Part shown: positions 11,481-23,122 of the stretch, piece after piece
How positions within the stretch are numbered: position 1 is the stretch's first letter
Layout of the letters: the number at the start of each line of letters is the position of its first letter
Made by a program: the position numbers and the translations under genes
The notes under the pieces: model-generated
Told to the model about the DNA's origin: nothing
What the model saw: only the letters and a program-made list of their open reading frames with translations
Database searches by the model: none
Assembly (NCBI GenBank): GCA_022414725.1
Contig: CM039462.1
Coordinates: 57,359,338-57,423,337 of the forward strand
Direction: 5' to 3'
Origin: Microglena sp. YARC
Lineage: Eukaryota; Chlorophyta; Chlorophyceae; Chlamydomonadales; Chlamydomonadaceae
Length of the DNA: 64,000 nucleotides

Positions 11481-11694
11481 TGAGCCCAAAGGGTCTGACA
11501 CTATGCTGCGTCGAATAGCAAAGAATCGGTGGCTCCTCTTGTCATAAAGTGGTCGGATAAAAAACCTCCTGAAGGCCTAATGAACACAGGCCATTAATCG
11601 CAGTTTCTTCTGAGCTAATGGGGGATCTCCTGCGCTGATCTGGATCTAGGCACTCAAACTACGGTCACTCAGGAGTGAGAAGAACTCCGGAAAG

Positions 11695-12459
11695 GAAATT
11701 TGGGGGATCCCGGGGGGGGGGGGGGGGGGAGAGGGGGCAAGCTACGGGGAATTTCGAAGCAACTTGAGGGTTGGGGTTGGGGTTGGGGGAGGGGGGAGGG
11801 GAGGATGATGCTCACCCACGCGAACGGGAGGAATTGTCGAAGCACTGAGGGGTTGGAGTTGGGGTGGGAGTGGGGTGGGGGTGGGGTGGGGGAGGAGGGG
11901 GGGGGGAGGGGGAGGGGGAGGGGAGGGGGAGGGGGAGGGGAGGGGGAGGGGCGAGGGGGAGGGGAGGGTGGAGGGGAGGGAGGGGGGGGAGGGGGGGGAA
12001 GCATGCTCCCCCACGGAAACGGAGGAATTTCGAAGCACTGAGGGGTTGGGGTTGGGGTGGGGGAGGGGTTGGGGTTTGGGGTTGGGGGAGGGGGAGGGGG
12101 GGATGCTCCCCCACGCGAACGGGAGGAATTTCGAAGCACACTGAGGGGTGGGGGCGGAGGGGGGAGGGGAGGGCGGGGGGGGTCGCGCCACGTGTATGGG
12201 GAATTTCGAAGCACTGAGGGGGTGGGGGTGGGGGTGGGGACTGGAGGGGTGGGGGTGGGGGATGGGGGGAAGGGGGGGGAGGGGGGAGGGGAGGGGGGGG
12301 GAGGGGGGGGAGGGGGAGGGGGATTGCTCCCACACGCGAAGGGAGGAATTTGGATGCACTGAGGGTGTGGGGGAGGAGGGGGAGGGGGAGGGGGGGGGGG
12401 GATGCTCCCCACACGGTCGCGTGACGGGAGGAATGTCGAAGCTCTGAGGGGCACGGGGG

Positions 12460-12500
<41 letters not shown>

Positions 12501-12540
12501 GGGGGGGTATGCTCCCCCGAGCGTAGGGAGAAACTTCGAT
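11695..12540. repeat. G-rich minisatellite 1 of element A
   Basis: Irregular units of about 110 bp contain ggatgctcccccacgcgaac and gaggaatttcgaagcactga, separated by long runs of G with a few A. A (TG)n tract closes it at 12462-12498. The whole zone is G-rich on the plus strand. B has no counterpart here: its sequence jumps from the equivalent of 11510 to the equivalent of 12970. Long Pro- or Gly-rich ORFs across it are artefacts. Confidence 0.9.
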
Positions 12541-13779
12541 ACAGTGTTAGAGGTGTTAATTCAATTCGAAAATTACACCCTATCCTATTTTTCTGGACCA
12601 GCTTTACTCGAATGGCACCATCGATGTCAAGACTGTAGTAAGACGGAGAGCCCGCATGCGACAATGACTTCAACAATCGAACAAGCAGGTCGTAGTCCGA
12701 GAGTCGATGTGGTGGAGTGTATTAGGAGGGCGACCATTTCCAAAACTACGGTGAGCCCACATCCTGGTTTCCGGTTTTTCTGACTTGCAAACCGATGTGT
12801 GGGTCCGAAGCTTTCTTGCTTCAACTTACAACGATGGTTGCACGTGCGACCCAGTTGAAGGACATGGCATTCAAGAAACGCACGCCTGATGGCAATTTCC
12901 TCATTCGTACAATTACACCGCGCTATGGCAAAACTGGTGTTGCAGGATCGCGGTCAACCTGACATCTGCGCACAGGCGTCTCCCGGTGCGAGACAGTTCG
13001 ATGAAACGAGACTGAGTGAATCAAATCATCGCAAATCGTCCTGCTCACTTCAGGTTTCGAGAGTTCAGCCCAGGCAGAGGAGTGAGCGGGTAAGAAACAA
13101 AGGAGGCGTAAGTGAATGTTTGATCATACTGTATTGAACTGCGACAGGTCGAACTTTTGAAACAACCTGTACCGAGCGTTTGAATACATTGGCGGCATGC
13201 ATGTATGCAGGTTTGAACCATCTTGGCTAAACAGTAGGCGTTTGAAATATCACGCTCTGTCGCGACCATTTTTCTTTGTTTTTCCTTGACATGCCCTATT
13301 CCACAAATGCGACGTGCGTTGGTCTGTGAGTAAGAGAAGAGCAGGCAGAAAAGCGGAGGTGCATGTACTTCAGGACGGGGACGTGCAACCCAGCGAAACC
13401 TCTCGAGGACATGTAAGTGCAAATCAGTTTGAATGTATGCTCGTTTTCACTGCTGTATGTCATACGACACTTCAATTGTTGCGCCTGGGGGTAAAGGGTG
13501 CGTGGTTGAGCAACGTTGAATTTGGTTCATACGCTCGTCGTGGTGTAGGTTGCCCATGCAAGATTCGGATTCGTAGATTTGACGACATGCAATGCGATTG
13601 TTTAAAGGCAATGGTAAACAGGATTCATCCAACTCGATCTTTGTTGCATTAGACGATTGTTGAGTGTAACAGATTAATTATGTTTTCGTAGTGATAGTCT
13701 TTCCTAACAGTTATTTCGTAATTTATTAGCTACCCACGCGACGGGAGTAAGTGCCCAATAAACGCTGCTTACGTGTGGT

Positions 13780-14663
13780 TATGGGATGGGAAGGGGTTGT
13801 CCCCAGCGAATGGGGAGGCTTTGGACATGCAACATATGGGGATTTGGAAGGGGGGGGGGGGGGGGGGGGGGGGGGGAGCTCCCACGGTACGGGGGACTTT
13901 GCATGGCTAAGTTTGGGTGAGTGAGCCGGGGCGGGGAGGGGGGGGGGGGGGGGGGGGGGCTGCTCCCGGTAGGAGGTTTCGAGCACTGAGGGGGAGGCGG
14001 GGGGGGGGGGGGGCTGCTTCCCCAGCGTACGGGAGGATTTGCATGCACTAAGTGGGTGGGTTGGTGCGGGGGCGAGGGGGGGGGGGGGGGGGGATGCTCC
14101 CACGGTAGGGGGATTTATGCACTGCGGGGGTGAGGGAGGGGGAGGGGGGAGATGCTCACCCCACGCGTACGGGAGGATTTGCATGCCTAAGTGGGTGGGT
14201 GTGGTGGCGGGGGAGGGGGGGGGGGGGGGGGGGGATGCTCCCTATGCGTCGGGAGGGTTTGATGCACTGAGGGGGTGGGGGAGGGGGAGGGGGGGCTTGC
14301 TCGGCAGGTACGGGAGGGATTTGCATGCATAAGGTGGGTGCGGTGTGGTGGCGGGGGAGGGGGGGGGGGGGTGGGGGGGGGGGGTGCTCCAGCGTGGCGG
14401 GAGGGATTTCGGAAGCACTGAGGGGGTGGGGGAGGGGGAGGGGGGAGCTGCTGCCCCAGCGTAGGGAGGGATTTGCATGCAATAAGTGGGTGGGTTGTGG
14501 TGGGGGGGAGGGCGGGGGGGGGGGGGGGGGGGGGGGGTCTGCTCCCCACGCGTGCGGGAGGGATTTCGAAGCACTGAGGGGGTGGGGGAGGGAGGGGGGA
14601 GCTGCTCCCCACCGCGTACGGGACGGACTTTGGCATGCACGCAGTGGGTGAGAGTAGTGGGGG

Positions 14664-14695
<32 letters not shown>

Positions 14696-15505
14696 TGCTC
14701 CCCACGCGTACGGGAGGATTTGCATTGCCTAAGTGGGTGGGTGTGGTGGCGGGAGGGGGGGGGGGGATGCTCCGCCATGCGTACAGAGGGATTTCGAAGC
14801 ACTGAGGGGGGGGGGAGGGGGAGGGGGGAGGGGGGGCTGCTCCCCACGGTACGGGAGGAACTTTGGCAATGCACTAAGTGGGTGCTGTGGTGGCGGGGGA
14901 GGGGGGGGGGGGATGCTTCCCCAGCGCGTAAATAGGGATTTCACTGTAGGGGTGGGGGAGGGGGGGGGAGCTGCTCCCCCGCGCCGGCAAGGACATGTCA
15001 GGAACTTTGCATGCCACATAGTGGGTGGGTGTGGTGGCCACACACCTGGGGGATAGGGGGGGGGGGGGGGGCGATGCTCCCACACGCGCTACGGGAGGGA
15101 TTAGCATGCACTATAGTGGGGACGGTCTGGTGGCGGGGGAGGGGAGGGGGGGGGGAGGGGGGGGGGATGCTCCCCCCATGTGTACGGGGAGGGATTTTCA
15201 CTCACTGAGGGGTACGGGAGAAGGCAAGAGGGAGTTAGGGGGAGGGGAGGGGAAGGAGGAGGAAGGAGGGGAATAAGGGGGGGGGGGATCGCTCCCCCAC
15301 GCGTACGGGAGGACTTTGCATGCACTAAGTGGGTGTGTGGTGGTGTGGTGGTGGTGGGGGGGGGGGGGATGCTCCCCCCACGGCGTACGGGAGGACTATT
15401 GTATGCACCCTAGTGGGGGGTGTGGTGGCAGGGAAGGGGGGGATACTTACCCACGCGTTCATCAGGAGGACTTTTGTTGGCACTATCTAAGTGGATGGGT
15501 GTGGT
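13780..15505. repeat. G-rich minisatellite 2 of element A (intronic)
   Basis: About 15-20 units of 80-110 bp, each with gatgctcccc, cacgcgtacgggagg, atttgcatgcactaagtggg or atttcgaagcactgaggggg, separated by G runs up to about 35. It corresponds to the shorter array in B (45955-46830) and lies in the intron before the EHFKKEV exon. All long ORFs here are homopolymer artefacts. Confidence 0.9.
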
Positions 15506-16040
15506 GGTGGGGGAATTGGTATATTATCATAGTTCTCTAGACGAAGGGGATGATTCTTTGACCATTTGCCATGCAACTTATAATAATGTATAATTGAGCA
15601 TGATCAAATAATAAACACAAACCTCTTCCATGCTGCTGCTCAGGCTTTGTCCTGCTACATTACAGTTGTCCTTGGAGCATTTCAAGAAGGAAGTGAGTTC
15701 GGGCTTTGTGATGGTCGTCCTTAAAAGCTTGTTGGTATGCACAACATTCAGTGAGGACGAATTCAAAGGCGAGTTGATGACCCTACACTATGGTAAGTAT
15801 TCAAAGACGTATGCACTATACCGTTATGCGCCCAAGAAAATGGGTATGATTGACGGATGGGTCCAGCAATTCTGGTTGGCCTTTGGCCCTGGGCCAAAAC
15901 GGAGAGCCCCTAGAACTAGGGCAGATCGCTCAACATTGTGACGGGGTTCACTTCATTACCCTCCAAAGGTTCAAATTATATTCAAACGACCATCAGACCA
16001 TCAAACACCTTTTCTACTTTGTTTCCACATACTCCCACTT

Positions 16041-16375
16041 AGGCTTGCATATGAAATCTGGTTTGAATCGCTAAATGCTTCGAATCGCGCCTTGAGGCTT
16101 GGTGTTTCGCTGCATTATAAACCTAGGTGTACAAAATCTACCGACCCTGAGTACCTGACTCGAATTCATGTTACATTATTTTCATTCAAACTCTGGTCTG
16201 CTTCTGTTTTTTCCTTTTGGAATCATACCTGAATCTGGTTTGAATCATTACGCGTATCAGCCTTGAGGCTATTGCTTGTTTGGTAGAAGTAAAACCTAGG
16301 TGTATAATATCTGCCACACCGGACCTCTGAATTTGATTGTAGCATTTATTTCGTCCAAACTCTGGTCTGCTCTGT
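16041..16375. repeat. Two tandem copies of a unit of about 180 bp
   Basis: Segments around 16045 and 16228 both contain gaatctggtttgaatc-like sequence, cttgaggct, aaacctaggtgta and aactctggtctgct. It is found only in element A, between two exon blocks. Confidence 0.7.
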
Positions 16376-17539
16376 GAATCCTTGTAGATCACACATGAAT
16401 TTGTTTGAATGGAAAAGAAAACAAACTTCAAAAATGATTCGCCAATATGCAACTAAGAGGCCATTAATGGAGCCCCCCAGTTTTCTAAAAATCCGCAACT
16501 TTAAGGAGTAAAAGATTTATTCGTTTTGGGATTATCCGGCCAACCCTATTTACCGCATTTTCTTGGGCGCATACGATAACTAGACTTGCCCAAAGGATTT
16601 CCCTCTGCGAAAGGGATAAGCCGCACCATGTATTGTCGTTAGGGCCATTTGATGGGTACTGTCTAGGTCCCCCCAAGCAAAGGGAGCGGCCACCTTCAGC
16701 TTTCTCTCCATGATTAATGCATACTTGTTCGCCTAGCTCGACCAAGCTTGGACAACATCACTCGAATCCATCAACAACCAGTTGTGAAGGTACATTGGGA
16801 CGCTGCCGTTTTCCAAAAGTGGTACAAAGCCCTTCTGGCGTCGTTTCTCAACACCGAGGAAGTCGCGACAGCGCGATGGAAGGTCGACAGCACAGGCCTG
16901 GTTCTCGAGGTATGGTTGGTTGACTTCCTACAATAAACGTACTGATTTTTCTTATTTCTCAATCACGCAGGTGCCTCCCAAATTGGTCGACTTGGCCATC
17001 ATCAAACCCGAGCTTGGATGATGACCCGAAAAACGGGGACAAGCTTTGGGACGTTTCAGTGAGAAGCCTTGACAAACGTCAATGCCTTTTGACACTTTAG
17101 CGAACCTTGATGGTCCAAAAACAGGAAGCTTGGTGGGTGTTCAAGGTGGTGATGTACAACAAAACATGGAGTCAAGTGAGTACCTTCAAGAGGGCTTTCA
17201 TTGATGCCGCACTAAAGGACGTGCATCATGTCCCCATTACGCGGATTGGGCCAGACGGTCAAACCAGCTTTCAACACGTTGGCCATAGTCATCAGATGAA
17301 GAGCATGGCCGAGGGGGATGAGGTTGGTAAAAGCGGTCAACTGTGAATAGCTGGGTTTATGACGTTGTGAGGTTGGGGTGTGGCGGATGATGTTCAGGTG
17401 CTAGGATAATGTTTTTGTGGTGGTGGTGTAGTGCGGGGAGTCTCGTAGAGTGAAGCAGCACCAATGTGACCTACCCAAATGTGTGTCCTCCACCGACCAC
17501 CGTGAATGGGCTTGTGAGGCAGTGAGGTTGGAAGTATAT

Positions 17540-18035
17540 GAGTTATAAGTAATGAGTTTTGAGGTACATGATTTACGGTTTTGAGATTGCGAGGTTATAG
17601 TTATGAGTTACAAGGTAATGAGTTATGAGGTAATGAGTTAAGAGTTCTGAGATTGCGAGGTTGCGAGTTACGAATTGATGAGTTACAAGGTAATGGACTT
17701 ATGAGGTTTTGATGTACGAGTTCAGAGATTGCCGAGGTTATTCGTTACGATTTATGAGTTATGAGGTATGAGTTTCATGTAACATATTCCATAAGATGTC
17801 AAGAATTGTCTCTTTGCTCCAAAAACTAGAAAACAATCTTATGTTTAAAAACATAAGATGATTCTAAGAAGTGAAGGAATTGTCTTTTGTCGAAAACTAG
17901 AAAACAATCTTATGTTCAAAAAACATAAAGAAGATTCGAAGAAATCCAGCAAAAACTCACAAATCAAGAAAATTGCCTAAACGGTCTTTTGATTTGAATC
18001 ATAAGATTCCACAAATTCAGAAGCATCCACAAAAT
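17540..18035. repeat. Right subterminal zone of element A
   Basis: 17540-17780 is a loose tandem array of gagttatgaggtaatgagtt units. 17790-18010 holds cttatgttt...aaacataag palindromes within a repeat of about 75 bp containing aactagaaaacaatctt. The same two blocks occur in B at 42540-43030 in opposite orientation. Confidence 0.75.
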
Positions 18036-18469
18036 CGGCGGGAAAGCAGGAACGCCATTCCAAACCCAACTTCAACCTAACCTCCAAGAAAAAGACAAAC
18101 TGATGAGTGACTCTGACTAGCTATCTAGTCTGTCTTCTGCCCCTGTCCCCCCCCTGCCACCCCCGACTGGCTAGTCTAGCCAAGCTACTTTATATTATGA
18201 GCGTGACCAGCAGCAAGACCAAGTGCCATCATCAGCGCTTCTTGATCTTGTCCCTCTACTCATCCCTGCATGCTGATGACTGGCTCCTTCTCCACCATGT
18301 CGCAATATGCGGAAGTCACTGCCTGCTGGAACTGCAGCAGCATGAAAGGAAGGAGGTGGAGTTAGAAGATTATTAAGTTGCTGACCAAGCACAAGCCAGT
18401 TGGACAATCAACGAATCAGCAATCAAGAAAGCGAAAGCAAGCATTCACGTGGTATAGCAATTACGATGA

Positions 18470-19065
18470 TGAGACAGATAGATGGTGCAGCATATAATAT
18501 AAGACACATGGTGCAGCATACAAGGACAGATTGTGCACCACACAAGACATATGGTGCAACGTTACAAGACAAATGGTGCAGCGTACAAGACACATGGTTG
18601 CATGCCAGCTACAAGACAGATGGTCGCAGCAACATGACACATGGTGCAGCATACAAGGACAGATGGCTGCAGCATAACAAGACAGGGGATGGTTGCAGCA
18701 TACAAGACATACGGATGCAGCGTACAAAGACAGATGGTGCAGCATATAAGACACATGGTGCAGCATACAATACAGATTGTGCAGCATACAAGACATATGG
18801 TGCAACGTACAAGACAAATGGTGCAGCGTACAAGACACATGGTGAGCATACAAGACAGATGGAGCAGCAGCATACACGACACATGGTGCAGCATACGAGA
18901 CACATGGCCTGCAGCAAGGCAAATCATGCTGCATACAAGCCAAAATGTGCAGCATACACGACAAAAATGGCCTGCAGCGTACAAGACAGATGGTTCAACC
19001 TACAAGACAAATGGTGCAGCGTACATGACATATGGTACAGCATACAAGACAGATGGTTCAGATCT
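18470..19065. repeat. 21-24 bp tandem array
   Basis: About 27 units such as ggtgcagcatacaagacaca, with variants in gta/ata and cat/gat. It keeps long frames open on both strands (a 228-aa plus frame), but these change frame between units and look non-coding. It lies between elements A and X. Confidence 0.9.
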
Positions 19066-19364
19066 ACTCACATGTTTGTTACATAAACAACAATATTGCC
19101 ACTGTGTAGCCTAGTCAGGGGAAACTGCAGGCAGGCATTTGTCAATCATGGAGGTACATAGGCATGCATGCAGGTGTGAAGCAGCAGGCAGCAAGGAGGT
19201 GGACCAGGTTGCAGCAACCGAGCAAGCGTCTGAGCCGCAGGTTCGGCGTCTGAATCATGGATAGCTTGTCGACCTTGGCCTGGACATTATTGAAAAGGGG
19301 GCATTGGGATCGGGGGGGGTCGTTAGCATTATTTTTCGCGTCAGAAAAAACGATTGCAAGGAAA

Positions 19365-19661
19365 TCAGGCAAGACAGGACCAGCAGCGATTCAAACCTTC
19401 GACTTTCAAAACCTGCGCAACTACCTGCGGCATTCCGAATCCTCCCTCTCCATCCGCCAACACTCGATTGCAACACGCAATCGGCTTGCCTGAAAGCATG
19501 ACATTCGCCCCCAAGTAAAGCTGTGTACTAATCGACGAATTGAATATGGTCCAGCAGGTAGCATGGTTGAAGACAGCGGCTCTATGCAGAGTAAAGCAGT
19601 AGTGGTTTGGTTCAGTGATGCGAAAAGCATTGTTAAGAAGGCGCACGCAATCGTCTGCCAT
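19365..19661 (-). other. Conserved frame of element X (start MADDCVRLLNN)
   Basis: An ATG at 19661 opens 98 codons with a mixed, Cys-containing composition (LHRAAVFNHATCWTIF). The DNA is well conserved at 63580-63870, but there the same ATG frame is closed early by an indel. An overlapping frame (containing AFLTMLFASLNQTTTALLC) is equally open, so I cannot decide which, if either, is translated. Confidence 0.3.
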
Positions 19662-19859
19662 TTCGCAGATCTAGATGGTGTCTTCTCGGAAATTTGAACG
19701 ACGAGGAGGGTTGGTTGGGTTGGCGTTGGGTTGGGGGGGGGAGTTTTTAGCCGCGACAAATTGAATAGCCGATCTAAGTGACAGCTAGCCGACGCAGCCG
19801 AGGGTTGGGGCGGCGGGGGGGGGGGGGGGGGGCGGGGGGGGCACGGTAATCCTATCATC

Positions 19860-20570
19860 TTACTGTGTCGGACTATTTCCAAATTCTTTCTCTATTCTTT
19901 CGCTTTCGCCCCCCCCCCTGACCCCCAGTTGTCTTGGGTTTGAACAATACAGGACACCTCCGCACTCTTGTCCATAGCTCATAATAATTATTATTTAACC
20001 ACATGCACAGTCTGAGATCAAACCATTGAGGGATTTGAGGCCTTGGGAAGTCATAACCCAAGATTATGTCCTGGTGCCTGCCCAGCAGGGATGGAACCCA
20101 CGCTAATAAATAATCCTGTCATTCGACGGTGTCGAGATGCTGTCCAAACTCTTGCTCTTCTCTTTTTACTCTTGGCCATAGCTCATAAAATTATTATTTA
20201 ACCACATGCACAGTCTGACATCGAACCACCCCTGAAGGCCTTGGAAAGTCATAACCCAAGATTATGTCTTAGTGCCTGCCTAGCAGGGTGAACCCATGCT
20301 AAATAATCCTGTCATTCGACGACGTGTCGAATTCTGTCCAAACTCTTGCTCTTCTCTTTCATCTTGCGCATAGCTAATAATAATTATTATTTAACTACAT
20401 GCATAGTCGGACATCGAAAAACCACTGAGGCCTTGGGAAATCATAATGCCCAATATTATGTCCTGGTGAAACCTGCCCAACAGGAGTGTAACCCACGCTA
20501 AATAATCCTGTCATTCGACGGTGTCAAATTCTTTCCAAACTCTTTATGTTCTCTTTTTCCTTCTTGCGCC
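19860..20570. repeat. Tandem repeat of about 175 bp, four copies
   Basis: Each unit has tcattcgac, ccaaactcttgctcttctc, atagctcataataattatta, accacatgcacagtc and gccttgggaagtcataaccc. Units start near 19860, 20110, 20310 and 20510. X' has three copies at 62860-63360. The units are tRNA-free and non-coding. Confidence 0.8.
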
Positions 20571-20603
20571 ATAGCCACCAGATGGAACGACAATCAATGA
20601 ACG

Positions 20604-21199
20604 TGGATATTGGACTGCGTTTACGCCATACGTGACCATAACGAGAAACCTGTGATGATGGCCCTCCATGCTTTGCTTGAGATCCAGCCAAAGCTAAAGA
20701 AACTGCCCTAGGAAGTTGAGATCTTTCTGTGCATGGCTCATGACATCTCTTCTCAGTCGAGAATCACTTTAGTGAAGAAGTCGCAACTTTGTGTGTGTTC
20801 CCCCTTGGGCTCTTGGTGTTGGAGCTGAATCGACCTCTTTTGAGTACTTCCTTCGTACTATCAGGAGCCACAAGCAAACATGGAAAATACCTTGGTTTGG
20901 ACTGTATGTCAGATTGCTTTGGTGTTGAGGTGGCACTGAAGTGTCATGGTATGCAGAATTGCGACTGTTGTTCGTCCTAGGAGGCGTTGACTGTGCATTG
21001 TCCGCTCGCTTGAGGTCTGTGTTCCTCCTCAAGATGATGTTGTTGTCTGTTTATGGTGCACCTAAAGATGTGGGAATGATGGTGCCGATGACAAAGGATA
21101 TTATGTAGTGAAGTGGAGGTCATTAAGGCATGTGAGTATGTAAATGCTATAATGTCATCCCAATCAGCTCGAACATTTTAAATGCTGATAAATGCAAAC
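20604..21199 (+). other. Insertion in X (absent from X') with exon-like frame and TAG
   Basis: X' joins directly at 62826-62829 where X carries about 596 extra bases. The plus strand reads WILDCVYAIRDHNEKPVMM, ALHALLEIQPKLKKLP, TAG, then EVEIFLCMAHDISSQSR and on to a TAG before 20985. The peptide looks genuine, perhaps part of a helical-repeat protein, but I do not recognise it. The TAG would be a Gln codon with one C-to-T change. It is opposite in strand to the X gene and is probably a captured or ancestral host exon. Confidence 0.4.
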
Positions 21200-21339
21200 C
21201 CTTGGCGGGGTTGCACGTATGTGTCAATCATCCATGAATCATGGACATGATTACATTCTAAGTTCATTTATAGTATAGGTAGGAGCAATGTACATAGTTC
21301 TCACTCTCAATTATGTAACTGGTAAATTTTACAATTACT

Positions 21340-22090
21340 GTTAGCGTTTTGGGAAAGGTTGTTGACGGGGAATACATGCCATGGGGCTCGTTTTGACACC
21401 ACTGCCGCATAAGTCTCTACTTACTACTAACCCCATACGTGAATCTAAGTTTATGAGGGGGGCTGGAGGCAGGAAGCACGCACTGCCTGGTTGGATTAAT
21501 AAATTGTCGTACTTGTAAAGGGAGACAACGAAAGAGAAGCAAGAAGGCAACACTTGAATTCCGAAACTAGTTACAATGGGAAATGAGAAACCTAAGAGAT
21601 AATCCTAAACAGAAACGATGAACAAGTTAGCCCTAACTAGCCTTAATAAAGTTAAGGGCGGGGGAAGGACGAACTGACGTGTTTGTATGACCAGAAGGTC
21701 ACTTTGTACGTTTTAGTTCGTCTTACTACCGTAACCATAACTTCAACCTAATTTGAAACAAAATATTTACACGTGATCCTTGTCAAAAGAAACCATTATA
21801 TTCCATATTGACACACATGGAATATATTCACCTCACTCGGGTGGTTCTAATAATAAATTAGCACCACACGAACAAAATTCAGTCACGACTACAACTATTG
21901 AGAGGGGAAAAAACCTTGAATCCCAATGATAAGCCCCTATATGGCAAACCACCAATTTATTAGGACTCAAGGAAAGAAAAACCTCGGCGATCAGGGTTGA
22001 TTTTTGACTATCAACTTTATGGTAACCAAGTAAGGGCATCATGACCTCTAATAGTCGCGCAACGACTGCCTAGCCCCTTAACTTGGACCT
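21340..22090. other. Conserved non-coding part of element X
   Basis: Matches 61790-62680 of X'. X' carries an internal duplication of the segment cgtatggggttag...cgagccc (62420-62480 and 62600-62650) that X has once. No frame is conserved. Confidence 0.6.
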
Positions 22091-22159
22091 GACCGTCTAC
22101 TAAGTGACTGAATCATATGATATCAAATTGGTAACATATGCGTAACACATAAAAAAACA

Positions 22160-22303
22160 CCCCAAAAATATGTCAGCGTAGTCCTCGAAAGAGGTAGCTC
22201 CGAATGTCTCGCTCCCTAGCTTGCGGGAGTACACGGGCACAGTGACCACCTCGGTCGGCCTGACGTACTCGACAGCCAACTTTCCACACCTGCGTGCCCG
22301 TTG
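22160..22303 (-). other. Exon-like block of element X (RPTEVV...YSRKLGSETF)
   Basis: On the minus strand an acceptor gcag at about 22303 precedes an open frame readable as KLAVEYVRPTEVVTVPVYSR, then KLGSETFGATSFEDYADIF. X' has the same block at 61589-61725 with one extra base that shifts the frame. No family is recognised. Phase relative to the neighbouring exon does not fit without an indel. Confidence 0.4.
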
Positions 22304-22319
22304 ACAAAAACATTCCAAA

Positions 22320-22560
22320 TTAAAAACATAAATATAAGACGATAAAAAGCATAAGCATAAACATATAACATATGCATAAACATAAAGATATAAACATAAG
22401 CATACAACATAAACATGTAACATAACATAAGCATAAACATATAACATAAACAGTATAACATAAACTATAAGCATAAACATAAACAAAAGCGATAAACATA
22501 TAACATAAACATAAGCATAAACATATAACATAAGCATCAACATTACATTACATTTACATT
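22320..22560. repeat. (ATAACATAAGCATAAAC)n AT-rich array, part 1
   Basis: Short units built from ataacata and agcataaac. Together with 22905-23110 it corresponds to 61050-61560 of X', where it forms one continuous intron array. Between the two parts, 22560-22890 is a segment X' lacks. Confidence 0.9.
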
Positions 22561-22904
22561 ACATGTTAAAGTCTACTTGACACCGCCGAGGGTGTTGAGA
22601 CTCTGTGCTTTTAAACAAAAAGAAAAAGCACCCACAAAGCAAAAAACCCCATTACATCAGGGGTGTGTCGAGGACAAACAAACCAAACTCCCAACCACCG
22701 TTTTGGTGGCGTAGGTATTAAACCCCTTAGAGCCGGACCCAGATCTCAACCACTTACAGTGGCGGAGGTAAGAAGCTAACAAATGAGAAGTCACAAGAAG
22801 AAGAAAAAAAGGGATGATAAATTACGGTGCCACTAAGCAGTCCAGGGCTTCCTGTCTTGCTCTTCTACAAGTACAAAGATAGTCGGCTAGGTTGCTCCAA
22901 AAAT

Positions 22905-23110
22905 ATAACATATGCATAAACATATAACACAAGCATAAACATATAACATAAGCATAAACATATAACATAAGCATACACATATAACATATGCATAAACATA
23001 AGCATAAACATAAAACATAAGCATATAACATAAACATATAACATAAGCATATAACATAAACATAAAAACATAAACATAAGACGATAAAAAGCACAAGTAA
23101 CATGAACAAC
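22905..23110. repeat. (ATAACATAAGCATAAAC)n AT-rich array, part 2
   Basis: Same unit family as 22320-22560 and the same intron position as 61050-61560 in X'. Frames over it are low-complexity YVYAYVICLCL artefacts. Confidence 0.9.
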
Positions 23111-23122
23111 ATAAATATACTT

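Larger units (their letters stand above)
12689..17346 (+). pseudogene. Large element gene, A copy: decayed and internally deleted
   Basis: Exon-like blocks: 12689-12750 (CAG acceptor, GTGAGC donor), a block around 12811-12962 (contains QLKDMAFKKRTPDGNFLIRT), 13291-13400 (aligned to the basic first exon of B but stopped by TGA at 13327), 15644-15792 (contains LEHFKKEVSSGFVMVVL, GTAAGT donor, one base shorter than in B), about 16740-16909 (donor GTATGG) and 16971-17346. The last block joins VPPKLVDLAIIKPELG to a tail ending HQMKSMAEGDE. The central domain and most of the methyltransferase-like module present in B are missing. Multiple stops and indels make it a non-functional copy. The first two blocks are absent from B, so A may preserve 5' exons B has lost. 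Confidence 0.6.
9411..18062 (+). mobile_element. Element A: TIR DNA transposon, internally deleted copy
   Basis: The left end (ATGGGCGTTCCTGCTTCC, continuing into a GGCCGATTT stretch) is repeated inverted at 18040-18062, with small indels. The same ends bound element B (42490-50285) in the opposite orientation. The outer 2 kb on the left (9411-11460) is nearly identical to B 47700-50284. Inside, from the left: palindromic subterminal motifs, a small minus-strand gene, two 180-bp repeats, a G-rich minisatellite, a multi-exon plus-strand gene interrupted by a second minisatellite, and a stop-rich subterminal zone. Compared with B, A has lost about 700 bp of the methyltransferase-like exon and about 0.85 kb upstream of it, so it is probably non-autonomous. 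I found no convincing target-site duplication for A. Confidence 0.75.

Noticed and set aside
11669..12676. 335-aa Pro-rich ORF and similar Pro/Gly ORFs at 13.7-15.4 kb and 46.0-46.9 kb
   Set aside because: They are translations of G/C-rich minisatellite, open in several frames at once, with no conserved frame between elements A and B.
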